Below, in pieces: positions 45,949 through 58,210 of a DNA stretch of 64,000 nucleotides; position 1 is the first letter of the stretch, and the number at the start of each line of letters is the position of its first letter. The translations under genes and the position numbers were made by a program. The DNA lies in NCBI GenBank assembly GCA_950295325.1, contig OX485805.1:36011501-36075500 (forward strand), read 5' to 3'. This DNA is from Polytrichum commune. Lineage: Eukaryota > Streptophyta > Polytrichopsida > Polytrichales > Polytrichaceae. The notes under the pieces were generated by a model. The model did not search any database, was not told the origin of the DNA, and saw only the letters and a program-made list of their open reading frames with translations.

Positions 45949-48900
45949 ATGGCGCAGCGAGTATGGTACTACATTGGCAGGGACGTCATCAACACTGTCA
46001 AGAAAAAAAAGAGGGATAAATTCACGAGGAAAATTCAAGCAGGTGATCAAACGTGGAGACGCACTTTATATGTCACCATGTTCATAGCTGCAAGCTGCTG
46101 CAACTCATGTCATGCACAGAGCGGGTCAGATACTGTGGCGTATATCAATGAGGTGGAGAATGAGGTCCAGGAAATCGCGAAGCAGGCTGTCATCAATTTC
46201 AACAATACTTGTGGTACTATGATGATTTTATGACCTAGTATTCCTCCTGATTTGTCAGTCATTCTAAAAGGTCAAGGACATTTACCGGCAGTGACTTCTA
46301 TTCTTGATATATAGTTATATAGTTATTCATGTATAGTTCTTTGATTGAAATTAAAAGCAGATCATCAGGTGAGTGCTGGCCACCACGACCTAGTTAAATA
46401 TTTAGAGTCTGTCATCTTATATTATTGTTGCAGACTTAGTGCAGTCATGTGGAGGTAATTGCTCGAGGCAGGCGTGTGTGCCACTGCAAGATGATAGCGC
46501 TGGCTACCAGTGCAAGCATGTGGCTTATAATCCTAATTGCTACAGCGAAGCTACCAACACCCTTGGATGTCAAGACTTGCGAGTGTCATTGACCAGAAGC
46601 TATGTCAGGTATGAATTTTTCTACCATCAGTGACTTCAATTTCCAGTAGGAACGTTGGGCAATTTATAACCACCTTATATGTAAAATGGGGTGAAGTTTT
46701 GTCCACTTTGCCCCATGCCTCCCTAGCTGGTAAATTGCTTAAAGTTCAAATGGTAGAGTATCGCTTCATGAGCACCCTGAGTTACCCTAATTTGTACACA
46801 CACAACCCACTATGATTTGCAAAATCTGGAGGAAGAGGGCAGTATAGGTACATAAACCTCAAAACCCCTTGAGCAATTAAGTCTGATATAAGTCCTCCCC
46901 TCAAGATTCTAAAATTACATACTTTCATCTTCATCACAACTCATCAGACATTGTAAACCATTGATAGAACTTAATAGGGTTACCAAATCGATGGCTGGAT
47001 GCTGTTGTTTATATAATGACGTGTAATGATGGTTTTTTAGGGTTCCAACATCGTCGAATGTGAGTCTCACGAAGGAGGCAAATGCGTCAATATGTTCGCA
47101 ACGGATGCTGGATCCCACTTTCAAGAACATCTCGAGCTCCCACAACAGTGCCTTGAATCTGACCACTTGGGCTTACTTTGCGTCTGTGGAAGGAGTGCAT
47201 CGAGCGTTCCCGGGTCGAGTAAGGCTCATTACTTCTCACTGCCATTAATTGTTCTGAGAGTTGTGGTTTTAGGTTTTATCCATTTAAGTTCAAATTTGCA
47301 ACTCTACCTATAATTGCAATATATTGTGATCGTTTGATACTTGTGTATTAATGGACGAATAGCATCAGCAGTGTAATTAATGCATTTCAATTACCATCTA
47401 CTGAGATATAGATCAACACCTGCCCATCCAAAATAGCAACAGGAATTGGTACTTAATTTCTCTCATTCAGCTCATTTGCGTGCCAGATCATAGTACAGTA
47501 CTATGTCCCCATGTTCTACATGATGATCGTGTCCAAAATATTTGATGCACTTTCCTTGCACATGTAAGTGCTACTGTTGCGGGATTGTGGCAGACTTCAT
47601 GAATTTCTTGAGTTTCTTCGTTTGTGATTGCAGGATGTGGCAGCAAATAATTGCACCTTTGAGGCCAGGAAGCGACCATGGTAAGTGGATAGCTCTGCAC
47701 CATGAGGCAAAATCTAAATCTTTTCTGGCAGTAAATAAAACGGTTCACTTGTCACAAACAAGAAAAGAAAAGAAAAGAAGAGAAAAATAAACCCTAAGCA
47801 AATCTATATATGTTGAGCTTGCTGTTGCTACTGAGCAATAAATAATGAAATTCAAAGACCAATCCGCTCACGAGTGAAGGATCTTGTAGATAGTGCCGGA
47901 AGTTGTTGAACAATGGGTTATGCTTACACTTACCAATTATCACCACTCTGATGAAATGATCTCAAATGTGGTCGACATCCTTGGAGTTCTTGATGGCACT
48001 TAAATTTGTCAAGATGACATGATTCGTGGGCAAAATTTATGCAGAATTTATATAAAAAACTCAAGATTTTTTTTATCCTTTGCTGACGTGGAGTTTTGTA
48101 ATTAATGAACTCTTGCATGACAGGTACAAGGGAGTGACTGCAGTGAAGAAGGATGTGGTTGTGCTCCTTGATGCTGGGAACTCCATGGGTGATGACCTTC
48201 CGGGCGACTTGTTAGTAACTGCAAGCACATCCAAATTCCAGGCCACATTGTCAATCTTGTTGGATTTCCTTGACACATTGGCCTTTGGCGATCGCATCAC
48301 TATTGTCACCTTCACGTCAACCTCTGCTGCAACGCCCATTTACCCATCAGTAATCATTAAATCAAGCCTCGGTTGAATATCTCTGATTTATTCGATCTTT
48401 GCACACGCATTGTATTGGTTTGGCTGTATGTACTTAAATAGATTAATGAGGAGGTTAATTCTACCTAAAAGCAGACAACCAAAGCCTTTGTAGGCAGGCT
48501 CTGTTCTTTACATATGACAATTTTCACGGTTTAAAATAAAAGAATCATACTAATTAAAAATGCACAACAGAACAATTAAGTTGACATGTCAAGCACTCGT
48601 AATGGATTTAACCAAGAAATCTATGATGCATTATGTTTAGCTTGCTTGTAGTTACGGATATAATCTACAGATATATTTCATAGATTAATTACAGTCTACC
48701 TCGAGTAGGTTTCTCTACTCTATATTTGTTTAAGTCATTGAATACGTGGCACTCAGAAACTGCACCTTTGTTAATTTTGCAGTTGACAGTGAATGATACA
48801 AACATCCAGTATTTGAGGAATGCACTGCAACCTCTCAATTTCGACACTACGCAGGGTGCCTCCAATTTGACAGCTGGATTTCTGACGGCAAACAGTACTT

Positions 48901-51900
48901 TCAAGAACAACAACGCTCTCAAGGTATCATCCCACTATCTCCAAACCAGTTCTAGTACACCCGAAAATATCACAGCTCGTAATGAGAGGCTTAACTGTTT
49001 GGTAATTTAGGATTGAAGGTGAGAAATTCATAACATACTTGATCCCTTTGCCGAGCATAGACTAGTGGCAAGGTCCTAGTAGTGGTTCTCACCTCAGTGT
49101 AACCTTAGGACGTGATGCCAACGCACATTCACTTGTAGATTCAGCTCAAGGAGAACTGCAAAATGGATCCACATTCATATGGGAGATTCATTCATGTGTT
49201 TCCAGTGTTACGACTGGTATTGCCTTTTTTTTTGATACCGTTTGGGTATCTATAATGAGGATTTCACATTTCTTGATACCAATAGGATATGGGTATTTTG
49301 AAGATATTTCTATTTTCGATACCATTCGGGTTTATATACCATGTCAAAACCTTCATGCCTAAGTATCAATATGCATTAGAATGTGTATTGATCCAAATAA
49401 TAAGGCAGGTACATAAAAATTCTCTCAGCTTGAGATACCCACCAAATTATCAATAGTTGACCGGTATTACAATTTTGATACCCATGGGTAGGTTCTTTAT
49501 TGTTGTTGAATATTGGACCCACACATAGACCTAGTATATACTAGTCCCACATTGATGAATACTTCCGAGATGCAGATCTTGGGGCTTAACCTCAAGAATG
49601 TAATTATGTCATCTGTGCACACCATACTGATAATTATTCTTCTTCGATGTTTATGGTGGCATTCTACAGGCAATACTGACGTTCACAGATGGACAAGTCA
49701 CTGTAAACCCAGCAGAAGTAAATGGGACAGTCACAGTATATGACAGCTTCCGAACACAACAGGTTCTGGTTCAAATTTTCAGTTATGATCGGTCGACCTC
49801 CGAATCAACGACCCTTTCACAGGTAGCCTGCACCTGCAATGGCACCTATGAAAAAATAAGCGAGACTGTCTCCAACCCTCTGTGGACTCTCAGATCCTAC
49901 TATGGTATATTAGCAAGAATCAGGCTTACTGAGCAACAGAATAAGCCCTCCTGGACAAACGTCTACCAGGATGATGGAAGCCTCGGATCAGTGATTACAG
50001 TGGTGTATCCAGCTTTTGCTGACAACTACACACTTGTCGGGGTCGCCGGTATCGATGTTCTGATTGAAGAGCTCGGCTCTATGGTGCAATCTGACTTCTC
50101 GACTGCGTTGGTTTCTCATGGGAGCACTGAGTCAGTTGCTAATCTTGTGTCATCTCCAATCCCTTGTAATGTAAGACTTCCTTGAACTCAGAGAAAATCA
50201 TTCAATTGTTTCTAAATCATTTCTAATTGCGCTTGTAGTGACGATTTGTTATTTCATGAAGAAGATGACCGACATGGTTGGAAAGAGGGCATTGAGAGGA
50301 ATCCATTGATATCGTTTGTGTCTGAATTAGAATCATTCGTTGTTTCTAATTGCGCTTGTAATGAATTGATGATCTGTTGTTCCACAAAGAAGAGCAACAT
50401 GGTTGGATAGAGGGCATTGAGAGGAATCCTTCGATACCATTTGTGTCTGATTTAGAAGTGATGCTTATAACACGAATTGAAGCAGATACAAGATACTGAT
50501 GCTCCTTTCTCCAGGGGGGCGTGCAAGGTGTACAAACCCTAATAAATTATAGAGGGTCATGTCTTGGATGTTGGATTGGCAGTTTGCAGTGTCGACAGCA
50601 AATGAATGCAACAATGTAACAGCGCCTGCAAACTCCCTGTGTCAAATGACGGACACCAGTGGTCAGAGTTTTGAGGAACGGGTATGCAATTGCCCGGGAG
50701 TGTGTTTAGCTTCAGTAGTCGGCCGAGCGAATAAATCCACTTTAAAAGCCGCACAGATTGCTGGGATCGGTGTGGGAACGGCAGCCTTTGTGATCCTTGC
50801 CATCCTCTTGGCTGTGTTTTATGTGAGGAAGAAGAAGAGGAAGGTGCAGCCTGGAAAGACAGCTGAATCCTCGGCCACTACGACACCGCTCACGTCTTCC
50901 TTCGCAAACTTGGCCAAATTGGGATCATCTCCAATGTCGCCCTTGTAAGTCGTCATCATCTCTTCCTGCCTGGATTTCTACCTTCTTCTTGTTGTCCGTT
51001 ATTTAACCTCATACCATATCGACATATCTTCAATTGGCCAGTACTGGACAGATCAAGTTGTCTTTGTAGCCGGCAGCGTTGAGGTTGTTGATGATTTTCA
51101 AAGTTGAGTTTTCTCTCTGAACGCCAAACCCTATACTACAAATTCCCTTCAACCTTACCTTCATAATCCACTCTGGATGATCCCCGGTACTTTTCTACGC
51201 TTTGGCTTTCATACCGGGACGTACAATTTGCCAACAAGGGCATGGCTGATCTGGTGATGGCATTAAAGCTGCAGTTCAGATTACACTCTTGGAATCTTTC
51301 TTAAATCGTTGTGAGATATTGATCTTGTGATATTGGCTTTGCAAGCTCTTCTGACACTACACTTGCATCAAAGCTCATTCCTGCTTAACTTGTACAACTT
51401 CGGAAAGTACACACTTCTACTTGCCATTTTACAAGGGCATGGCTGATCTGGTGATGGCAAGCCCTAATTGCCCTTTCAAATTGTTCTCCATCTTTGTCAT
51501 CACAGCATTGGTGATCATAAATGCGAGACATAATCGATGTGATGGAATTATACTGCAGGAAATCGCCACTAGCTGCAAGAAGCCGCACATTGCGAGCCAA
51601 TTCCAACACATGGGGAAGCCTGGCAAGCAAGGACTTAACCGAGTACACACAAGAGGAGCTTCGCATCGCAACAGACAATTGGAGTTCATCCACGGAACTT
51701 GGCCGAGGAGCCCACGGGATGGTGTACAAGGGCACATTCCCCGACGGCGCAGTGGTCGCCATCAAGAAGCCAACAAGGGGATTGAACCAAGACGCATGGG
51801 ACACATTCGCCACGGAGCTGGAGCTTCTGTCCAAGCTCAACCACAAGCGTCTGGTAAGATTGCTCGGTTACTGCACAGACGAAATCATCCTGGTCTACGA

Positions 51901-52570
51901 GTTTATGGAGAATGGGACCCTGGCAGATTGGCTCCGAGCTTCCAGTGATGCAAATCGCAAGCTTGGGTGGGAGTCCAGGCTAAGGATCGCCATGGGAGCG
52001 GCCAAGGGTTTAGAGTATCTGCATGAGTATGCGGTGCCGAAAATTTACCATGGCGATGTGAAACCTGCAAATATTTTGCTCGACCAGAATTATGAGGCAC
52101 ATGTGTCCGATTTTGGACTATCTCTGTGGAGCCAGGATGAGAAGAATTCGTATTTGATGGCTAGCCGCATGGGAGGCACGTTCGGGTACTTGGATCCGGA
52201 GTTTGTGTCATCCGGTCAGGCCACATTTGCCAGCGATGTGTATAGCTTTGGAATTGTGATTCTCGAGCTTATGAGTGGGAGAGGTGCGGTTGTGGATTGC
52301 GAGAATATCAAGGACTGGGCTGCGGAGCTGGATGAGGAGGATGCTTTGGAATCCAAATTTCTGGACCAGAATCTGGAGAAGCCGGTTGGCGGAAACTTGG
52401 ATGTGTTGATGGAGGTGGTTAGGCTTGCGCTCAAATGCGTGGAGCGCAAGAAGCAAGACCGGCCGAAGATGAAAGATGTGGCCAGTGCGTTGGACCATGC
52501 TTGGAACTACTGGGTGCGCTCGCAACAAACCATCCCGGAAGATTTCAGTGCAGTCGTGGAACCAAGATGA
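45949..52570 (+). CDS. Receptor-like kinase with alpha2-delta/CACHD1-like Cache-VWA ectodomain (9 exons, 978 aa)
   Basis: Predicted plasma-membrane receptor Ser/Thr kinase. Exons: 45949-46213, 46434-46608, 47041-47218, 47634-47680, 48124-48349, 48783-48923, 49670-50170, 50553-50944, 51559-52570; all introns are GT-AG and the sum is 979 codons with stop. Residues 39-56 look like a signal peptide (cut near CHA|QS) behind an unusually long charged N-terminus; Met44 is an alternative start. Cys-rich segment 88-134. Cache hallmarks: WAYF...FPGR (about 190-206), RKRPWY (218-223) and LVGVAGIDV (466-474). Von Willebrand A domain about 230-380, with MIDAS DAGNS at 238-242 (usual pattern DxSxS), Thr near 320 and FTDG at 349-352. 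Membrane span about 579-601, then RKKKRK. Kinase: GRGAHG loop 690-695, Lys711, Glu728, HGDVKPAN with Asp808, DFG at 826-828. HGD replaces HRD, so it is a non-RD kinase. The ligand is unknown. Kinase sequence resembles the WAK/CRINKLY4 groups (inference). Weakest join: the acceptor at 50551-50552. Confidence 0.9.
51234..51459. repeat. 29-bp direct repeat inside intron 8 of the receptor kinase
   Basis: ACAAGGGCATGGCTGATCTG plus GTGATGGCA occurs at 51234-51262 and again at 51431-51459, each preceded by TTGCCA. The second copy is 100 bases before the kinase exon. It contains an ATG, so an unspliced or alternatively started transcript could begin there, but that frame is short. Confidence 0.75.
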
Positions 52571-52649
52571 TATTGATGTGATGATGATGATGATGATGAA
52601 TTCAGACGTTTGCAACAAAATTGGGCCACATGGTGATGATTGAATCAGC

Positions 52650-53270
52650 TTCAAGCAATATTGCTCACTCCCTCAAGATCAGCTGGGACAAGTTTCCTTG
52701 GCCATAATTTTCAACCTTGCAATCTCACCACCTCCCTACTGCTCACCTTCTACCTGCTCATTTTTCACTATAACCAAATCCAAACAGCTTGAGTCAACTC
52801 TTAAAAATCCTTTCAAGCTTCCTCGCAAGGACTCGGAAACCTACTTAACGACCTATGATTGTCTGTCAGCCTTGGCAAACCCTAATTGCTCCGATCCGTA
52901 AGATTTGCAAGCGACCAGCTACCGCAAGAAAATGAAAGGGCAGACAGAGATCGTTAATCTCATGATGTGATCATCTCCAAGCATTATTGCTCGCCCTCGA
53001 GATCAATTGGGAGAAGTGCTGCAGCAGAGGTGACCCCATCGAACCCTCTCTGCCCGTTGTTTCCAATTCCTTAGTTTGCATGATCCGCCTCTTGCAACCT
53101 TCTAATCTCCATAAGTACTTCCCTACTGCACGTTTCCCTTCTACCTGCTCATTTTTCTTTAACTTTCGAAAAAAAAAATAGTCAACCCTTAAGATTTCCT
53201 GCAAGAACCTTAGAATAGGACTGTCTGCAAACCCTAATTGCTCCGATCCATAGAATTTGCATACCCCAAG
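52650..53270. repeat. Diverged tandem duplication after the receptor kinase gene
   Basis: 52650-52905 and 52975-53265 share, in order, CAAGCAATATTGCTC, CCTCAAGATCA, CTCATTTTTC, TAGTCAAC/GAGTCAAC, CTTAAGATTTCCTGCAAG and GCAAACCCTAATTGCTCCGA. The unit is about 300 bp with indels. It may be duplicated 3'-UTR sequence. A (GAT)n run at 52578-52599 follows the stop codon. Confidence 0.65.
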
Positions 53271-53820
53271 AAAACTAAGGGAAGAGAGAGATCTACCCAA
53301 CTCCTTCATGGACCTTGTAGCCTTGTGTCACAAGATTGTGACCCTGCATGCTTGGAAAAATTAGCATCCATGAGGCTCAGTGATTCCAGACACATTGTAC
53401 TACTCAGATTTACGAAGTTGAAATTTTCTGTTAAGTCTGCAAATGTATCTGAAGAAGCCAGGATCAATCCCAGAAAGTTTTGGAGCTAATCTTGTATTTT
53501 TATGAACTATCAAAATCCACTAAGAGTGAGCCGGAAGACTGCCACATAGGTCACCCCACCCCCAATCATATTGACTATTGTTCCTAGAATGCTTAACAAT
53601 TTTGAGCATGTAGTCCAATCTCTTTTAAACACATGAGCTTATGGTGTTCGTTCTTAGATCTGCACCTTGACCTCCCGCCATTCCAATATAGGTTTTTGAT
53701 TAAGATAAGTAACCTCTCCAACGATGAAGCTACACTATACATCCCAATTAGTGAAGGTCATACTACATTTCTATACCGCTAGGAATCAGTGCCACCAAAA
53801 GATCTAGGAAACATTGTTCA

Positions 53821-54020
53821 TCCCAACACTTGGCATTTGTTCATCTTGGCACTTGGCATTGTTTAGCTTGGCACTTGGCACGATTATCTAAGGTATTGAC
53901 ACTTGGCACTAGGCACTGAGAGTATTGGCACTTGGCACTTAGCAGTGGACGTATTGGCACTTGGCACTAAGCAATGGATGTATCGGCACTTGGCACTAAG
54001 CAGTGAAAGTATCGGCACTT
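53821..54020. repeat. Minisatellite of GGCACTTGGCACT units
   Basis: Repeats of TTGGCACTTGGCAC with 10-20-base connectors such as TAAGCAGTGGACGTA; about seven units with partial homogenisation. No coding frame of interest. It lies 1.2 kb after the receptor kinase gene, in repeat-rich DNA. Confidence 0.8.
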
Positions 54021-55909
54021 ACCATTATTCATTAACAAGCATGCACTAATTTTCTTGAAAGCTATGGTAAATGAGCATGGAATTTATTGTAGTCATGGAT
54101 TTAGTACGAGTTAGTAAAAATTTCACCTCTAGGTAATTTTTGCGTTACAACTACATTGGTTTGTCTAATTACTGTGGCCCACACTAATTCCCAACTACCC
54201 ACACTATTTTTTTTGTTGGTATAACTTTAAAAGTGGCCCATTGTAATTTCCAGTGTGAAAAATTAATATGGGCTATTTCGTGTACATATTTGGATGAAAA
54301 TTCAAAAGCAAGACAAGTACTATAAAATAAAGTGTGGGCCACACTAAGTACTATCCAACCCACATTAATTTCCCACCCACACTAATTAGACACAACAATG
54401 TACTTTGTGTGTGTGACTTGAATTAGTACCACCCTCACTAATTGAGATACTTAGTGTAGCTATCTACAGCAGAAGCTGTCGGGCGCTCAAAAAACAAAAA
54501 CAAAAACTGACGAGTCCCAAGGGATTTGCATGTAGCCCTTGCAATTCATCGTATCAGAAGTATTCTAGTCTTCATTCATCATCGTGGAGGATAGATAATC
54601 GAACAACAGAGAGTTTCTAGCATTGAGCCGGTGTAAGATACGATCGAAGTTTGCAGCCATGAAACCACCCCAATCAATGTTTGCGAGAAGATGACATTAT
54701 GGTGGAGATCAAGAAAGATGAGGTTGTGGTGACGATCGAGAAAGATTACAACAGATTCAGCGACGTTTATATCTTACCTTGCACAAATTTGTGGTTGGAA
54801 AACTCCAGGTGATTCTTTTGCATGTGAAAGTCAAGGCCATTGTGTAATAATTGAGTCACTTGTGTGTGTGTCATGACTCATTTCACATTCCGGTTATGCG
54901 ATATGTGGAGATCTTCGACTGTTTCGTGCGTAAGGCAAACATGTCTTAAACGGCTAGTTTTGTTGTTGTTTGCCATGATTCTCAACTTAGATTTGAGAGT
55001 CAAGATTTTTTTCTTGGATCTGTGTATGTGGTATGAGAATTTCGCAACAATCTGTGCAGTTTTCTAAGCTCCCCTGATGCTGCTACGATTGATCAAAGTC
55101 AAAAGTGTTGGAGCGATAAGACGACCATGTAGGCTCCCTTCCGAATTATGTTGACTACCCATGGAACTTACAATGGTTACCCAATTTTGAGCACGCAGTC
55201 CAATCTCTTTGAAAGACATGTTTTTTTGGTATCCGTTCTCAGATCCACACCTAATCACACACCACTCGAATAAAGGTGACTGAATACGATGAGTAATCGA
55301 ATTAGGCACATTTTACCTTATCCATGAAATAGAAGGCCGACCAGACACACGAGCACTTTTACATGGTTCACTTTCAAACAATACTTACAGAACACGAGTG
55401 TATCAACTGGCACATGCTAAATGAAAAAAGGATTAGTAAGAGACGGTGTGGAGATAAAATTGTAAAGCGTTGCACTACAAACTTGCTAAAACCACTTGCA
55501 CATCATGATAGTCTTCTTTTAAGCTTACCAATTTGTAATTCGTATGCAAGATGGCACGTGCCAATGGAGTAGTGAACGAACACACATATATCGTGTTTCA
55601 TTTTGAGCCACAAATCTTCTTAGGGCTTGCCTTGATTTGGGGATTCGGAAGTTGGCCCATAGGCACTTCTTTTGGCATTTAACTTGACATGCTTATGGCC
55701 GGTGTTTTGGGGAGATTTTGGACAAAAATCGATCTACATCCTTGAAGTGTTTCCGAGTCCAACCGTTTACATGTTGATAGCTGTTGATTTTCTTTTATTG
55801 ATTCAAGGAATATTCTATAGATTTCTCCAAAATGATGGCCGATTTGCCTAAAGCCGTAAACGAGCTTGAACCGGTTATTTCTCAAGCTCAACCGGCCCAT
55901 ATGAAACTA

Positions 55910-56225
55910 CACTAAATAGGATATTTAGTGTTTGATATACTTAATATAAACGCATACACTAAACATCAATAACACTATGAAAGTAAGTAATATTAAATGT
56001 AAACTCAAACACTAAAAATCAATTTTGGTAATATGTGGAAGTTTCATGTTTGAATTTAGTGTTAGTAAGGATATAAAAAAAGATATAATAAGGGAGGTGG
56101 CACTAGGGAAGGTAGTGGCATATTTATGTATAACAATAATTGTCAAGGAATTGAAAATTAGTGTTGAGTAGGGTAGGGTGGTAACAACACTTCATATAAT
56201 CAAACACTAAATATTCTATTTAGTG
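55910..56225. mobile_element. CACTAAATA-family MITE with both palindromic ends intact (316 bp)
   Basis: Left end CACTAAATA-GGA-TATTTAGTG (55910-55930), right end CACTAAATA-TTC-TATTTAGTG (56205-56225). On the inner side of both palindromes the sequence TTTGAT/ATCAAA is also inverted, so the TIR is about 30 bp. Its last 100 bp match 34857-34970. No coding capacity. Confidence 0.75.
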
Positions 56226-56862
56226 TAGTGATCTGATCTCCCTATTTGCAAGGTACAACATACATGTCTAGACTTTGAAAGATGAGTTTTGTGATGGCTG
56301 ACTACTTTGAAGTAGAAAACTTTGCATTTGCTGATATTGTATAAGAAAAAGTTGGTCTTCTATGTTTATGAAATATACTAGCTGGCATTTAAGCTATTCA
56401 TAAAGTTAAGCAGATGAAATCATGGGATTAGTCCCAAACCCCTGCGTTTATGAAAATTAACATAAAGTTACCCAAGTTTTCTTAATATTTAAATTATCAT
56501 ACACAAAGAGTGGTGTCGGGTTTTTTTATTTAAATCTATTTTTCGTGCTTGTTCTACTAGGATGGGTGGATCAAGCTACACTACATATACCACTTAGTAA
56601 AGGTGGTATGAATTCAAGTCACACGTACAATCTAGCCAAATCTCAAAGTAACCAAGGGCTGAAGCTGCTACTTAGTGACACTAAATTCGTGAAGACGGTA
56701 AATTCTATGTTCATTTACCATAGATTTCAAGAAAATTAGTGCATGCAACACAATATTCAATATTTTGAGAGAGTGGGATCCTCCTAAAATAATATTGGCC
56801 ATTTGGACACCTAAAAGTCATGTTAGGTTGATAAATACTAGATTATACTTCAGACGTGTAGT

Positions 56863-57217
56863 TTCCATTAAAATGAGAGTATGTTAAGCTGGGAAATCGA
56901 CTCATTTAGGTTGAGTCGACCTAAATGAGGACATTATGTTATTAATTTAGGTTGAGTTGACCTAAATGAGGACAATATTTTGTCAATTTAGGTTGAGTCG
57001 ACCTAAATGAGGACATTATGTTGTCAATTTAGGTTGAGTCGACCTAAATGAGGACAATTATGTTAGTCAATTTAGGTTGAGTCGACCTAAATGAGGACAA
57101 TTATGTTAGTCAATTTAGGTTGAGTCGACCTAAATGAGGACAATATGTTGTCAATTTAGGTTGAGTCGACCTAAATGAGTCGATTTCCCAGCTTAACATA
57201 CTCTCATTTTAATGGAA
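56863..57217. mobile_element. TIR element filled with a 41-43-bp tandem repeat
   Basis: Inverted ends of about 48 bp starting TTCCATTAAAATGAGAGTAT and continuing GTTAAGCTGGGAAATCGACT are exact mirror copies. The whole interior is a tandem array (next entry). No duplication of the flanks is obvious. An extra copy of the end (ACTCTCATTTTAATGAA) appears at about 57347, so a related element or a partial duplication lies immediately downstream. Confidence 0.75.
56905..57180. repeat. Seven tandem units containing a GTCGAC near-palindrome
   Basis: Each unit has TTTAGGTTGAGTCGACCTAA followed by ATGAGGACA and a variable A/T-rich stretch (ATTATGTTAGTCAA, ATATGTTGTCAA and so on), total 41-43 bp. AGGTTGA-GTCGACCT is close to self-complementary. 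Unit 2 has GTTGAC in place of GTCGAC. High identity implies recent expansion. Confidence 0.9.
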
Positions 57218-58210
57218 TTTACGGCGGAATTTACAGCGGAAAATCAAATGTTATTTTTTTACTTGTACTCTACAACTTTCCAGTGGTTTTCATTTCATTC
57301 TTGGATTAATAATTTGCTTTATGTACTCTCAATTCACTGGAAAACTCTCATTTTAATGAATATTGTGTTTTTAGCATTCATCCTTCTTAGATAGAACTTT
57401 GCCCACCCCAGGAGCATGGTACCATACTTTCATAGCAACTTGGGTAGGTATTTGCTTAATAATTAATTAAAGTGACCAAAACAATTAGGCAACTTGGAAA
57501 ATAATATATCAAAATTGGGCAATGTCAAAATACATTGAAAATAAGTTAGGCATTTATCCAGGTTTTTCTTATTATTTTTGGATGGCTATTGCTAATTTCA
57601 TCTGAGGTGGCCGATTTACCCTAAACCCTTACCTTCACCTCCGAAGCTCCCATTAAGTTACCTTGTACTCTTAGGTGACATGGTTTGTTATGTATGACAG
57701 ATATGTTGCATTTGTGAAAGGTTATGGGTTAGAAGTGTTAGAATGGTGAGACAAAAGACTCACAAAAGACTTTGTAATGTATGTTAAAACCTATTGATAC
57801 TTAAAAGCTAATTTATCATATTACAACACATGTGAGCTGAGGTTCTGTGATTTTTTATTTTTTATTTTTTAAAATTTTTAGACAAACCATGTCAATAGTT
57901 TCCAAGGAATTTAGGCACCCTTCTATTTATATATTTTCCGCCCAAGCTCCTAAGAAACTATGGTATTGCTCAAACTAGTAAGTCTCCTAGGAATGGATGT
58001 GTAGGTCTATGTCAACTCGATGGAGAATTAGTGTGGTACATCACGAATTCCCAAATGGTAGACCTATATAAGTTAATTGTCTTAAAATGGAGTTAACATG
58101 TATGTACTACTCTTATGTAACAATCTACTTCATATTAAGATAATATGTGACACATAATAGAAGACAACAAGAAAATTGCTCAACATTACGACATTAATTG
58201 GGGATATATG

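Noticed and set aside
51421-51948. A 175-codon frame and several antisense frames across the kinase exon
   Set aside because: The kinase frame has every catalytic motif; these are shadows in GC-rich coding sequence.
56905-57180. Array resembling a CRISPR (short palindromic repeat, about 20-bp spacers)
   Set aside because: The spacers are nearly identical to each other, the array is bounded by transposon-like inverted ends, and the DNA is eukaryotic nuclear. It is a minisatellite.
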